Assembly (NCBI GenBank): GCA_031761405.1
Contig: JASEVX010000096.1
Location: 310,001 to 374,000 of the forward strand
Source: Serripes groenlandicus
Lineage: Eukaryota; Mollusca; Bivalvia; Cardiida; Cardiidae
Reading direction: 5' to 3'
Length of the DNA: 64,000 bases
Shown in pieces: positions 21,472 through 32,989 of this stretch. The translations under genes were made by a program, and so were the position numbers. The notes below the pieces were generated by a model, which saw only the letters and a program-made list of their open reading frames with translations, was not told the origin of the DNA and did not search any database. The first letter of the stretch is position 1. Each line of letters starts with the position of its first letter.

Positions 21472-21735
21472 AACCTCGGAAGTAAAGTGATAGAGCGTCC
21501 GCCTCTGGTACGGGAGGTCGCGGGTTCGATATAAGGCCGGGTCATACAAAATACTTAAACATGGTAGAAATGTGTTTCTTTATTGGCGTTTAGGGTTGTG
21601 GGGTTAGCATTACGACTGACGTACTGGTTTCAGGATAAGAGTACCAGTAGTACTGGTATGTACCCGGGAAATGCCGTGATGTAACTGAACGAATGTTGAA
21701 AGCGCCGTAAACCACCATACAAACAAACAAACTAA
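21472..21735 (+). mobile_element. SINE, family A (full length)
   Basis: Head ACCTCGGAAGTAAAGTGATA then AGAGCGTCC (A box) and GGTCGCGGGTTCGATA (B box), GGGTCATACAAAATACTTAA, body with AGGGTTGTGGGGTTAGCATT, ACTGACGTACTGGTTTCAGG, tail GCCGTGATGTAACTGAAC and GCGCCGTAAACCACCA. The copy B partner (58980-59184) has a deletion in its head. Confidence 0.85.
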
Positions 21736-22274
21736 AGCTACCAAAATTGAGATGCAAGAATACTAAGACTTGACTTATAAGTAGATATACATGATTGTTC
21801 TATATGTTCAGTCTTTTCAAGTTATATTGACCTTGAAGTAAACCTTGTTTTAACTTACAATGTAAAGGGTCAATACTGGAGTACATGATATGGCTGTTTT
21901 GATAAGGACATTCGTACTGAACGTTAACCGGTCATATTTATTTCATCCTTTTTGTTTTGACACATTTGCAGCAGATGGGATGAAACCGTTTTTAGGCACA
22001 TACTAAAACCATTAACCAGCTGCTTTGATGTTTTCATATAATATATTAAGTATAAAGGTTATTGATACATGTCCTTCCATTTTCATCTGATAAAGCCTAA
22101 AACATCATATCAGTGAGTTTTTACTTCCAAAACTAATTTAGATTAATAAGGACTATAATACTTCTAAATAGATAAATTGACTAACGTCATAAATAAAAAG
22201 ACAGTTGGGACAATGTGACCAACACGGATTCAGATCAGCCTACTCATTGACACAGCCTAATGGAATTATGTTAT

Positions 22275-22436
22275 GTTCGCCCTCAAATCTTCACGCAGCT
22301 TGAAACATGTATATCTGTAGAATTGTTTGTTCGCCCTCAAATCTTCATGCAGCTTGAAACATGTATTTCTGTAGAATTGTTTGTTCGCCATCAAATCTTC
22401 ACGCAGCTTGAAACATGTATATCTGTAGAATTGTTT
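22275..22436. repeat. 54-bp tandem triplication
   Basis: Three units starting GTTCGCCCTCAAATCTTCAC. Copy B has only one (about 59704), so this expansion is specific to A. The 71-codon frame here exists only because 54 is a multiple of 3. Confidence 0.88.
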
Positions 22437-22574
22437 GTCTTGGCGGAAAACCGACTTAACATGTATGCAACTTAATCACAACTGCCATTGATTTTTGAAA
22501 TATTTGTTGGTCAGCTTTGTGTTGGTGTCTCGGTGTTATATTTGGTAAATCCGGAGTATCCCGGCAATGTCATT

Positions 22575-22910
22575 GATTGGTTGATTGATTTTAATTAGTG
22601 TCGTTTGAAACAAGTTTCAGTCAAATAACGGTGGCCAGTTCACATTTCCACGTGTTTTCCGGCTTTCTCACACTAGTCCTTCACATAACAGTCTTACCAA
22701 GCAAACTGCTGCTTTCCGTCTATGTGTTGAATAGACTCAGATGGACTTGTTAACAAACCAACAAGAAATGTTATCTTTCTAGTTTTCCGTCAATGTAATA
22801 TTTAATATAAACTTGGAGAGTCAGGACATGATATACCCCGCTTTCAACAATGTTTCAATTATATCACGGCGTTTCCTAGGTAGGTTACCAGTAAGTTACC
22901 AGTATTCCTG
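22575..22910 (-). mobile_element. SINE fragments (minus strand): family B, then family A tail
   Basis: 22610-22745 is a family B body (AACGGTGGCCAGTTCAC, CGGCTTTCTCACACTAGTCC). 22835-22910 is a family A tail (CCGCTTTCAACAATG, TATATCACGGCGTTTCC). In copy B the family A element at 60170-60395 is complete. Confidence 0.7.
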
Positions 22911-22989
22911 GGCCTTTAATCATGACATCAGCCAGTCAACATTGCACATAACTTGACTATCATTTTGAGTGATGCGTTCAACAGATAGT

Positions 22990-23300
22990 TAATCTCTTGT
23001 ATACATTCTTATATTTGAGAGTCCATTTATGTAATGTTTTATTTTCTGTGCTGAAAATATCACTCTATTAGATAGTAGGGATTTGTGATATGTTATTATC
23101 TCTGTTAAATATATTACTCTATTTCAGAATTGGTTTCTGTGATGTGTTATTTTCCCTGTTGTATACATCACTCTATTTGAGAGTCGGGTTCTGTGTTGTG
23201 TTATTTGTCTATGTTGCATAAAATACTCTATTCGAGAGTCGGGTATTCTCATATGTTATTTGCTCTATTGAATACATCACTCTATTTAAGAATTGATCTG
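22990..23300. repeat. ~57-60 bp tandem array (about 5 copies)
   Basis: Units with ATCACTCTATTTGAGAGTCGG, GTTCTGTGTTGTGTTATTT. The partner is 62080-62335. Confidence 0.75.
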
Positions 23301-23324
23301 GATGTTCACTCAATTATATTTGTC

Positions 23325-23930
23325 GGAGCTGGATTTTCCTGGACGCAGCACACTTAGAGTCAGTTCCGTGATATACTAATGTTTCTTTTGAATAAACTTG
23401 ATTAAGAGACAATGAGTTGCTTGCATCATGCGCAGGTTGATCTTGGTCTTCACCTGCCGTCAGCATTTTTGCTTGTTTCCTGGAACGCAGCACACTTAGG
23501 GTCAGTTCCGTTATATATGATAATTGTTCAGTTGAATAAACGTGGCAAATAGACAATGAATTGGTTACAGGTTGATCTGGATCTTCACTTAGCGCCAACA
23601 TCTTTGCCTGTTTCCTGAAACGCACAACACATAGAGTCAGTTCCGTGATATATTAATGTGTCTGTTAAATAAACGTGATAAAGGTAACTTGAGTTGGTTA
23701 CAGGTTGATCTGAATCTTCACTTGCCGCCAACATCTTTGCCTGTTTCCCGAAACGCACAACACTTAGAGTCAGTTCCGTGATATACTCATGTTTCTGTTG
23801 AATAAACGTGATAAAGGGAAATTGAGTTGGTTACAGGTTGATCTGATTCTACACTTGCCGCTAGTATCTTTTTTTCTGAAACACAGTTCCCTTATAGTCA
23901 GCTCTTTGATATGTTATGGTCTGTGTTGTA
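23325..23930. repeat. ~135-bp tandem array (about 5 copies)
   Basis: Units share CGCAGCACACTTAGAGTCAG, TTCCGTGATATACTAATG, TGAATAAACGTGATAAAGG and GGTTGATCTGGATCTTCACT. Unit starts near 23346, 23484, 23621, 23753 and 23882. Copy B retains about two units at 62390-62580. Confidence 0.8.
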
Positions 23931-23931
23931 T

Positions 23932-24105
23932 AAATCACTCTATCTGATAAACAGAAACTATATTTGTATACAATCCGCTAATATGACTAATATAAAGTCT
24001 GTTATCTCTTTCACAATGTATAACTGCGTACGGAAGTTTCATCACCGGTGTTCCATCTTGTGCTACTCGTATGGTTGTACACTGTGGTGATATAATATGA
24101 ATAAT
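23932..24105 (-). pseudogene. Duplicated C-terminal end of the TRIM-like gene
   Basis: About 187 bp downstream of the gene's own end lies a second copy of its last ~56 codons, open through to its own TGA. It reads IHIISPQCTTIRVAQDG, YAVIHCERDNRLYISH and VSVYQIE. It is out of frame with the main gene, and I see no pyrimidine-rich acceptor before it. The same arrangement occurs in copy B (62605-62775), so it arose before the block duplication. Confidence 0.75.
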
Positions 24106-24124
24106 GTTTGATATGATGTATAAC

Positions 24125-25858
24125 TCACTCTATCTGATAAACAGAAACTGTATGCTTACACGATCCGTAATGCTGACTAATATAAAGTCTGTTATCTCGT
24201 TCACAATATATAACTGCATAAGGAATGTTCATCCCCGGTGTTCTGTCTTGTACTACTCGTATGGTTGTACACTGTGGTGATATAATATGAATACTATATG
24301 AGCCCCACCCAGCTATATAAATGTTATCTTCTCTATCTACTACCACACCGAATGGAGACACCAGTTTATCATGTTTATATACATGTTGTACATTACCGTC
24401 TAGATCCATACTCGTTACACTCTGGTTAAGCACATCTGATACGTAAAGCGTGCTCTGATCGATACTCAGTACAATACAGCATGGTGATGTAAACAATCTT
24501 TGTCCTCTGATATCTGTTGTTATTGTTTTCAATATTTTCCCACCTAAATCAATGATCTTTACGCTGCCAGGATTTACAAAAGAGCAAATAAATGTTTTGT
24601 TTGTATAAACAATACCACGACTCTCACCACCAATGTCCACTTCCTTCAGTACAGACACTGTCTTACCAACCTTTATGAATACGAGTTTATTGCCACATGT
24701 AACGACGATCTGATCTTGTTCTACACGCGTTATATCCCATGACGTTGTAGGTAGTTGTATACAGGATATCACTTTGTGAGTGTTAACGTTAACAATCTTT
24801 ACACTGGAGTTACCCCTATCAGTCAAAGCCAGCATGTTGTTGTCTAACATCACTCCCCCTATAATCCAGCAGACGCATTTATCTGTAGAATGTGGAATAT
24901 CGATTTCACCAAAATATCTCAATGACACCGGCTTACTTGGTGCAGATGTCTTCACCTTTCTCTCAATCTTTGTTTTGACTTCTTTTTTCATTTTTTTTTC
25001 CAAATTTCCCAGACTGTTTACTACTTTGAGAGATTGAATTATTGTCTCATTCGGCCGAAACATATAGTCTCTTATTGTACATTGGTTATTTAACTCTTTC
25101 GTCAAACTTTCAAATTGTTTTATTTGAGTATGCCCCTTTTTAGCAGAGATCACCAATTGGCGTTGTTGTTTGTATTTCTTCTGTGTTTCCATATTACTGG
25201 ACATGTCGTTAAGATCAGCAATAATCGCATTACACGTTGTAGACGCTGACTCAGTTGATTTGGTATCATTGTCCCTTACGGTCTGGACCTCTATCAATGT
25301 ACTTTGTTCGAGGGAATCTAAAATCTGGTTTATCTCAGTCCTGAATTTCTTTACTTCAGAAACAAACGTCATGTGGATATGCCCCACGTCATCCCTTTTT
25401 CTCAATGCAATTGTTTTCGTATTTTGCAGTAGTTGAGATAGATCGGCTATTGCGCTCATCAGAGATGTATACTCTTTACTTGTTTCGAATTCTATAGCAA
25501 TATCGTCAATATACTCTACTTTACACTGTTTGTGTTCTATGGTGGCACAAACAGAACAGCAGCAATCATCGTGAATATTACAGTAGTATTCTACGAATTT
25601 CCCTTTATGTTTAGTACACATACTTTCCTTCGATGACGAGAACTTCTGTTTTGGCATACTGTCTCGGTCTAACAATGAGTGGTGTTTAGACAGTTTGCTT
25701 CTTCTGTGTACTTTCGAACAGGTATTACAAAAGAACTCGTTGCATACTGTACAATAAAATACGGCATTTTCTTCTTCATCTTCGCCTTGACATGGGTCAC
25801 AGAGAATACCAGTACTCAAGTCATCGCTCCCTACCTGTCTTCTACCTGATACCTCCAT
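24125..25858 (-). CDS. TRIM-like B-box/coiled-coil/beta-propeller protein (577 aa, RING-less)
   Basis: Single open exon. The frame runs 9 bp further upstream to a TTG, but the first ATG is at 25858 (MEVSGRRQVGSDD). A B-box 1-type zinc finger spans about residues 20-60 (CDPC, YCTVC, CNTC, then a KLSKHH histidine pair). B-box 2 spans about 81-118 (CTKH, YYCNIHDDCCCSVC, EHKQC). A coiled coil covers about 125-290. A propeller of NHL-like blades follows at about 310-577 (SPFGVVVDREDNIYIAG, NRLYISQHYG, SVYQIE end). No RING finger precedes the B boxes, so ubiquitin-ligase activity is not implied. Such proteins are hugely expanded in bivalves; roles in innate immunity are proposed for the family, but the ligand here is unknown. 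Upstream, TTTTATATATTTCAG on the minus strand (about 25876-25890) looks like an acceptor, so a 5' UTR intron is likely. The paralogue is at 62785-64000. Confidence 0.9.
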   Translation of the reverse strand: MEVSGRRQVGSDDLSTGILCDPCQGEDEEENAVFYCTVCNEFFCNTCSKVHRRSKLSKHHSLLDRDSMPKQKFSSSKESMCTKHKGKFVEYYCNIHDDCCCSVCATIEHKQCKVEYIDDIAIEFETSKEYTSLMSAIADLSQLLQNTKTIALRKRDDVGHIHMTFVSEVKKFRTEINQILDSLEQSTLIEVQTVRDNDTKSTESASTTCNAIIADLNDMSSNMETQKKYKQQRQLVISAKKGHTQIKQFESLTKELNNQCTIRDYMFRPNETIIQSLKVVNSLGNLEKKMKKEVKTKIERKVKTSAPSKPVSLRYFGEIDIPHSTDKCVCWIIGGVMLDNNMLALTDRGNSSVKIVNVNTHKVISCIQLPTTSWDITRVEQDQIVVTCGNKLVFIKVGKTVSVLKEVDIGGESRGIVYTNKTFICSFVNPGSVKIIDLGGKILKTITTDIRGQRLFTSPCCIVLSIDQSTLYVSDVLNQSVTSMDLDGNVQHVYKHDKLVSPFGVVVDREDNIYIAGWGSYSIHIISPQCTTIRVVQDRTPGMNIPYAVIYCERDNRLYISQHYGSCKHTVSVYQIE

Positions 25859-26440
25859 ATCTGGCAATAATTACTGAAATATATAAAAAGTTCAGTTTAT
25901 CACGACAAGCATGAAACATTCGAATGACATAGCTCTCAAACGTCTTCTAATCTAAACTAGTCATGTATATATGGCGGAGCGGACGACTTCTGCAATTTAA
26001 AGATGAACATCTCAGTTAATACTTGTAAGTATGTGTCAAATGCAGGCAATGGGTTATTGATGAGCAGTAAAGTATCAAGTTATTGCATTTACAAGTTATT
26101 ATTTCGTTTGTTGTCTCGTATGTTTGAAGAAGTTGTAAATATATTGCAAATGGTTTAAATTAAATTCGAATATATATATGCATACTTTTAAAATGTTGAA
26201 TTAAACATATACACTACTATGCAGTTTGTTTTAAGAGTTGATTTTAGTATAATGTTATAGTAACTGTGGATAAGCGTCATTCGGACATGCATTGATTAAA
26301 TGTAGGAATTATCTCTCATTTCAGAATAAAGTATGTTATTTTTTAAAAATAAAAATAAAACATCCAACTTTGTTTCTAAGTAATGAAGACGTTGAAGTAA
26401 ATATGAAACTAATACCTATTTGAATGTATTGAATACTCGT
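25859..26440. other. Upstream region of the TRIM-like gene
   Basis: A probable 3' splice site lies at about 25876-25890 (minus strand). Beyond it the sequence is AT-rich with an (AT)n patch near 26172. I could not identify a core promoter. Confidence 0.35.
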
Positions 26441-29400
26441 AGATAAAAGAGTATACGCGTACGTTACCACTATAAACATACACATACAGACACAGTCTTA
26501 CTTCCTCTATATGTACTTCTGAAAGATTATACGCGTACGTTACCACTATAAGCACACATATACATACACAGTCTTACTTCCTCTATATGTACTTCTGAAA
26601 GATTATACGCGTACGTTACCACTATAAACATACATATACATACACAGTCTTAATTCATCTATATGTAATTCTGAAAGATTATACGCGTACGTTACCACTA
26701 TAAACACACACAAACATACACAGTCTTACTTCCTCTATATGTACTTCTGAAAGAGTTTACGCGTACGTTACCACTATAAACATACACATACATACACAGT
26801 CTTACTTCCTCTATATGTAATTCTGAAAGATTATACGCGTACGTTACCACTATAAACACACACATACATACAAAGTCTTACTTCCTCTATATGTACTTCT
26901 GCAAGATTATACGCGTACGTTACCACTATAAACACACACATACATACAAAGTCTTACTTCCTCTATATGTACTTCTGCAAGATTATACGCGTACGTTACC
27001 ACTATAAACACACACATACATACACAGTCTTACTTCTTCGATATGTACTTCTGAAAGATTATACGCGTAAGTTACCAATACAAACATACACATACATACA
27101 CAGTCTTACTTTCTCTATATGTAATTCTGAAAGATTATACGCGTACATTACCACTTTAAAAACACACATACAGACACAGTTTTACTTCCTCTATATGTAC
27201 TTCTGAAAGATTATACGCGTACGTTACCACTATAAACACACACATACATACACAGGCTTACTTCCTCTATCTGTACTTCTGAAAGATTATACGCGTACGT
27301 TACTACTATAAACACACATACATACACAGTCTTACTTCTTCGATATGTACTTCTGAAAGATTATACGCGTAAGTTACCAATATAAACATACACATACATA
27401 CACAATCTTACTTTCTCTATATGTAATTCTGAAAGATTATACGCGTACACTACCACTTTAAAAACACACATACAGACACAGTCTTACTTCCTCTATATGT
27501 ACTTCTGAAAGATTATACGCGTACGTTACCACTATAAACACACACATACATACACAGGCTTACTTCCTCTATCTGTACTTCTGAAAGATTATACGCGTAC
27601 GTTACTACTATAAACACACATACATACACAGTCTTACTTCCTCTTTAGGTACTTCTGAAAGATTATACGCGTACGTTACCACTATAAGCACAAACATACA
27701 GACACAGTCTTACTTCCTCTGTATAAACACAAACATGAATACAGAAAAAGTCTTACTTCCTCTTTAGGTACTTCTGAATTATTATACACAGTCTTACTTT
27801 CTCTATATGTAATTATGAAAGATTATACGCGTACATTACCACTATAAACACACACATACACACACATTCTTACTTTTTCTTTACGTACTTCTGAAAGATT
27901 ATACGCATACGTTACCACTATAAAAACACATACAGACACAGTCTTACTTCCTCTATATGTACTTCTGAAAGATTATACGCGTACGTTACTACTCTAAACA
28001 CACACATACATGCACAATCTTACTTACACTTTAGGTACTTCTGAAAGATTATACGCGTACGTTTCTAATATAGACACACATACAGACACAGTCTTACTTC
28101 CTATTCATGGACTTCTGAAAGATTATACGCGTACGTTACTACTTTAAACACACATACATGTACAGACACAGTCTTACTTCCTCTATATGTACTTCTGAAA
28201 GATTATACGCGTACGTTACCACTATAAACATACACACTGATACAATATAACTTCCTTTGTAGGTACTTCTGAAAGATTATACGCACACGTTACTACTATA
28301 AACACACGCACAGACACATCCTTATTTACTCGTTAGGTACTTCTGAAAGATTATACGCGTACGTTAGCCCTATAAACACACATACTGCTACACTCTTACT
28401 TCCTCTTTATGTACTTCTGAAAGAATATACGCATACGTCACTACTATAAACACACACAAAGACTGTTTTACTTACACTTTAGGTATTTCTGAAAGATTAT
28501 ACGCGTACGTTACTACTATAAACACACACAAAGACTGTTTTACTTACACTTTAGGTACTTCTGAAAGATTATACGAGTATGTTACTACTAGAAACACACA
28601 CAGACACATTCTTACTTTCTCGCTATGTACTTCTGAAAAAATATACACGTACGTTACCTCTATAAACACACATACATACACAGTCTTACTTCCTCTTAAG
28701 GTACATCTAAAAGATAATACGCGTACGTTACCACTTTAAACACACATACATACACAGTCTTACTTCCTCTTTGTGTACTTCTGAAAGATTATACGCGTAC
28801 GTTACTACTATAAACACACACATACATGCACGGTCTTACTTACACTTTAGGTACTTCTGAAAGATTATACGCGTACGTTACCACTATAAACACACATACT
28901 GACACAATATAACCTCCTCTGTAGGTACTTCTGAACGATTTAAATCAAACGTTACAACTATAAACACATACACAGACACGTTCTTACTTACACGGTACTT
29001 CAGAAAGATTATACGCGTACGTTAGCCCTATAAACACACATACTGCCACTCTTCTACTTTCTCATGATGTACTTCTGAAAGATTATACGCGTACGTTACT
29101 ACCATAGACACACGCATACACATTCTTATTTTCTCTTTATGTACTTCTGAAAGATTATACGCGTACGTTGACATTATAAACACACATATATACACAGTCT
29201 TACTTCCTCTGTAGATACTTCTGAACGATGATACGCGTACGTTGCCACTTTAAACACACAGACAGACACAGTCTTTTTTCCTCTTCATGTACTCATGAAA
29301 GATTATACGCGTACGTTACCAATATACACATACACAGTCTTACTTCCTCTATATGTACTTCAGAAAAATTATACGCGTACATTAGCACTATACACACACT

Positions 29401-29730
29401 TACTGACACAATCTAACTTCCTCTGTAGATACTTCTGAAAGATTATACGCGTACGTTACTTCTATAAATACACACAGAGACACATTTTTACTTCCTCTGT
29501 AAGTACTTCTGAAAGAGTATACGCTTACATAACCACTATAAACACACACATACATAATCTAACTTACAATTTATGTACTTCTGAAAGATTATACGCGTAC
29601 GTTGCCACTATAAACACGCATACAGACACAGTCTTACTTTTTCTTTAGGTACTTCTGAAAGTATTTACGCGTACGTTACTACTAAACATAGACATACAGA
29701 CACAGTCATACTTCCTCTTTAGGTAATTAT
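26441..29730. repeat. 76-bp satellite with conserved ACGCGTACGT core (about 42 copies)
   Basis: Units of about 76-78 bp: GAAAGATTATACGCGTACGT, TACCACTATAAACACACACA, TACATACACAGTCTTACTTC, CTCTATATGTACTTCT. The ACGCGTACGT core is nearly invariant although flanking CA and CT tracts vary. A ~303-bp four-unit block at about 27031-27330 recurs at 27335-27630. Frames through it are period artefacts. Confidence 0.93.
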
Positions 29731-30299
29731 GTCTACGTTATTACTATGAACACACAAACACACACACAAACACAAACACAACCTTACTTGCTCTTTAGTT
29801 AATTGTGATTGTTGTTATGTATCCGTTATCACTATAAATACACACACGCAAATACATACACAAACATACACACACAAACACAACCTTACTTGCTCTTTAG
29901 TTAATTGTGATTGTTGTTATGTATCCGTTATCACTATAAATACACACACGCAAACACAAACACAAACATACACACACATACACAACCTTACTTGCTCTTT
30001 AGGTAATTGTGATTGTTGTTATGTATCCGTTATCACTATAAATACACACACGCAAACACATACACAAACATACACACACATACACAACCTTACTTGCTCT
30101 TTAGGTAATTGTGATAGGTTGTATGTATCCGTTATCACTATAAACACGCTCACACATATACAGACACAATTTTACTTCCTGTTTAGGTAATTGTGATATA
30201 TCGTATGTGTATGTTACCACTATAAACACACACATACATATACAATCTTACTTCCTCATTATGGTAGTGTGAAAGATTTTACGCGAACATTATCACTAT

Positions 30300-30367
<68 letters not shown>

Positions 30368-30480
30368 TAACTTTCTTCCTTTTTAGGTAACTGTAAACGG
30401 ATATACATGTACGCGTACGATACCACTAGAAACATATACATGCATAACCTCACTTCCTCTTTACGATAAGGTATGTCTAC
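29731..30480. repeat. Diverged CA-rich extension of the 76-bp satellite, with (CA)n
   Basis: Units lengthen to about 110 bp (TTACTTGCTCTTTAGGTAAT, TGTGATTGTTGTTATGTATC, CGTTATCACTATAAATACAC) with expanded CA tracts. A pure CA run of about 30 dinucleotides occupies about 30301-30362. Confidence 0.85.
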
Positions 30481-30519
30481 GTAGTTATATTATTTAATAA
30501 GACTTCTAAAGATGCTGAC

Positions 30520-30775
30520 GTTTACCGCCTCGGTTTTGAAGTGGTAGAGGGTTCGCGTTGTGTGCAGGAGGTCACAGGTTCGATACCAGGCCGGGTCATA
30601 CCAAGTATTAAGTAATATTGTTTCCTCCTTGGTGCTCAGGGTTGTTTGGTTAGCATTACGACTGGCTCACAGGTGTCGAATAGACTGACACGTAGTAAGG
30701 TAACTTTCCCAGGAAAGTCCTTTATATGACATGAATGTTGCGGAAAGCAGTGAACATAAAAAGCATTAAAACAAA
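30520..30775 (+). mobile_element. SINE, family A (full length)
   Basis: Head CGTTTACCGCCTCGGTTTTG, A-box-like AAGTGGTAGAGGG, B box GGTCACAGGTTCGATACC, GGGTCATACCAAGTATTAAG, body AGGGTTGTTTGGTTAGCATT, ACTGGCTCACAGGTGTCG, tail GGAAAGCAGTGAACATAAAA. Confidence 0.8.
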
Positions 30776-30864
30776 TAGAATATGTTTCACGTCACATCTG
30801 AACAAATCGACATTAAATAGCGGACAGTGATACAATATATGTACCACCTGTTAGATGTTCTCAT

Positions 30865-31100
30865 TATAGCGTGTTCCTTGGGAGTGGTGGACCGGAATTC
30901 GATTACCGGCCATCACATACCGAATACTTTAAAATGTGTACTTATTGTATCCCTCCTTCGGGTTCATGGTTGAGGGGATAACATTACGATTAATATATCT
31001 GTGTTAGGATAGAGGATACCAATCATACTTGTTTATTACGCAGAAAACGCCGAGAGATAACTGGAGTGCTGAAGAAACGACATAAAACACCCCCATTCAC
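30865..31100 (+). mobile_element. SINE, family A-like, diverged
   Basis: TCCTTGGGAGTGGTGGACCG, GGAATTCGATTACCGGCC, CACATACCGAATACTTTAAA, GGGATAACATTACGATTA, AACGCCGAGAGATAACTGG, ACGACATAAAACACC keep the family A order. Confidence 0.65.
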
Positions 31101-31149
31101 TTAACAAGAGAAATACAATTCATATAAAATAATTTAATACTCGATCTAT

Positions 31150-31260
31150 TGATATATTTTCAACACCGTGTTCAACATTATCTCAGTTATATCACGGCGA
31201 CTAATTATCTACCCATGTATTGTCTTGCTATTTACACCAGTACTCGTGTATGATGGACAT
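31150..31260 (-). mobile_element. SINE tail fragment (minus strand)
   Basis: CCGTGTTCAACATTATCTCAG, TTATATCACGGCGACTAATT, TTTACACCAGTACTCGTG. A very similar fragment lies at 36690-36800, flanked by the same CTCGATC(T/G)ATTGAT sequence. Confidence 0.7.
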
Positions 31261-31374
31261 TTGTATTGAACCCTGTTCCTGATACAGACCAAATGTCACG
31301 ACTTAGAATATAGTTAGGACATGAGGAATTACATGTTTAATGTCGTTTTCAACATATTTTAAGTATATTAAATA

Positions 31375-31600
31375 AAGGGTGGCCAGCTTACACACCCACG
31401 TGTTGCACGACTTTCATTTCACCGATTGTTGGAGTATGACGTATAAGTTAGAATTCTTTCTTAGAACGTATTTCTGCTACTAACGACGCTTTATCCATCA
31501 GGAAATTATGAGGGCAGGAGTTATTGTGATTACGTAATTTGATTGATCGGAAATTTAAGCTAGCATGCTACAGTATTTTAACAAATATGCAAGTGTACTT
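31375..31600. repeat. Dispersed duplicate of 44573-44795
   Basis: GTGGCCAGCTTACACACC, GTTGCACGACTTTCATTTC, GAGTATGACGTATAAGTTAG, CGTATTTCTGCT, GCTTTATCCATCAGGAA, ATTTGATTGATCGGAAATTT and AGCTAGCATGC are matched in order at 44573-44795. Confidence 0.7.
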
Positions 31601-32720
31601 ATGCAGGATCATAGCTGAAATTATTTCAAACTGATCTGTGTCTGCACAACCATCATCCCAACATCGTTATTTTGAAAGGGTATATTATATAGATTTAAAA
31701 GGTACATATTTAGGTATTTCTTAATATTTATTAAGACATGGATTTTGTTTTTAGAAAAGGAGTGATGGATTTATGTTACACAAATAGAAATTTAAAATCT
31801 ATGTTGACACTGTTTAGACTGGAGGAAATACATGTTAGAAACCCAGCCATTTCCGATGGATGATGACCAACATGGCCCTGAGTAGATCCGGATCAGCCAT
31901 AGGCCTATCCACAGACTTGTACAAAATAATTTATGACTAGCTGTGATATTTGTTTGTGTATCTCCTAGCTATATCTCCATTTGTGCATGTCTTAATACCA
32001 TCACTATTATGAAAGAAGAGCTATACTGGCCCATAAAATTAGTTTTTGGATTGATGATCACTCCTAGCGACTGCAGATAACAACTATTTATATTTTGTCT
32101 GATTCTCACAGTCAAGCAGGTAAGTCTCAAGAGTGTGAATTTCAGAAAGGTTGATGTTTGATAAGCTTTCAAAGGAAACAATTTTCATTTAGAAGGCAAC
32201 TCCTATCCCTTGTTGTATAACTGGTTTATAATAATACAAAGATGAATATGAAATAAAGAGTTGGTTTATTTACATAAATTAATGATAAAACAACAATGAA
32301 AATGTCGGTCAGAGTTCTTATCCTATACAGTGTATGGAACTATGACTACTTACAGACACATGCTGATTGGTCAGTGGGTTGGCATTTAGCTTCAATCAAA
32401 GTAGATACTACAACACTTGTGCAGCCCAAGATAACTTACTTCATGCCTTATGTGAATTTGACAGTCCAACAGATAATGTTCTGTTCTGTTGTGTTTCATA
32501 CTCCACAAACTAGACAGATGGAGAAGCCATCCATAATGTGGTATCTACGCTACCTGTCTGTCCAGTCAACATATTTTGTTTTAGTCTCAAGCGAGTCACA
32601 GCCCTGTCAACCTGTTTTGAGGTGGAATAGATCTGGGGCGGTTCCATCTTTATTTATGAAATGGCTATGATGGTATTTTGCCAGCCATTTGGCCCATTTG
32701 ATTTTCATGTTGGCTTTTAT
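31601..32720. other. Non-coding stretch
   Basis: A 124-codon plus-strand frame (32296-32670) has ordinary composition but no family signature or splice context, and I do not call it a gene. A minus-strand frame at 31969-32181 is similar. No repeats recognised. Confidence 0.35.
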
Positions 32721-32880
32721 TAAAGGGTTTAATGTATGTTTTGGTACAGTTATAAGAGTATAACACGAAATTGCCTAATTACTCAGCAAATAATGCCCGA
32801 AGGGCATTATGTCAGCTGTGTAATTTGGCTATTTCGTGATATACTCTTATAACTGTACCAAAACATACATTAAACCCTTA
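32721..32880. mobile_element. 160-bp palindrome (foldback element end)
   Basis: Left arm TAAAGGGTTTAATGTATG, TTTTGGTACAGTTATAAGAG; right arm CTCTTATAACTGTACCAAAA, CATACATTAAACCCTTA. The centre is itself a perfect hairpin, ATAATGCCC-GAA-GGGCATTAT. About 110 bp downstream (32998-33068) lies ACTAGGAAAATGACGTCACG with a second TGACGTCATA, matching the centre of the foldback at 20525-21090. Confidence 0.85.
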
Positions 32881-32989
32881 TAATTGCAGTTTAAGAAAAA
32901 AACCAGCTATTTTTCATCGAAAGAATTGTTTGAAAAGGGACATATAAATTGAAAATTGGGATCTCTTTTTTATGTTCTTTACGCCGATA

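Larger units (their letters stand above)
18402..25990. repeat. Segmental duplication, copy A (partner about 56545-64000)
   Basis: Landmarks in the same order and orientation in both copies, about 38 kb apart: 68-bp satellite; ATCGACCTAGTTTGTTTGA; CCCGCGTATACGCACAAT; a SINE with the CAAATACTT-type head; AAGACTTGACTTATAAGTAG; GATTCAGATCAGCCTACTC; CATAACAGTCTTAC; two tandem arrays; a duplicated gene end; and a TRIM-like gene. Copy A has extra material at about 19110-20405 and 20525-21088. Copy B has extra satellite monomers and about 1.5 kb around 60200-61700. Confidence 0.88.

Noticed and set aside
25859..25867. Upstream TTG start giving a 580-aa TRIM-like protein
   Set aside because: Eukaryotic initiation favours the ATG at 25858, three codons downstream.
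32296..32670. 124-codon plus-strand ORF
   Set aside because: No recognisable family, no splice or promoter context, in AT-rich DNA where a chance frame of this length is plausible.
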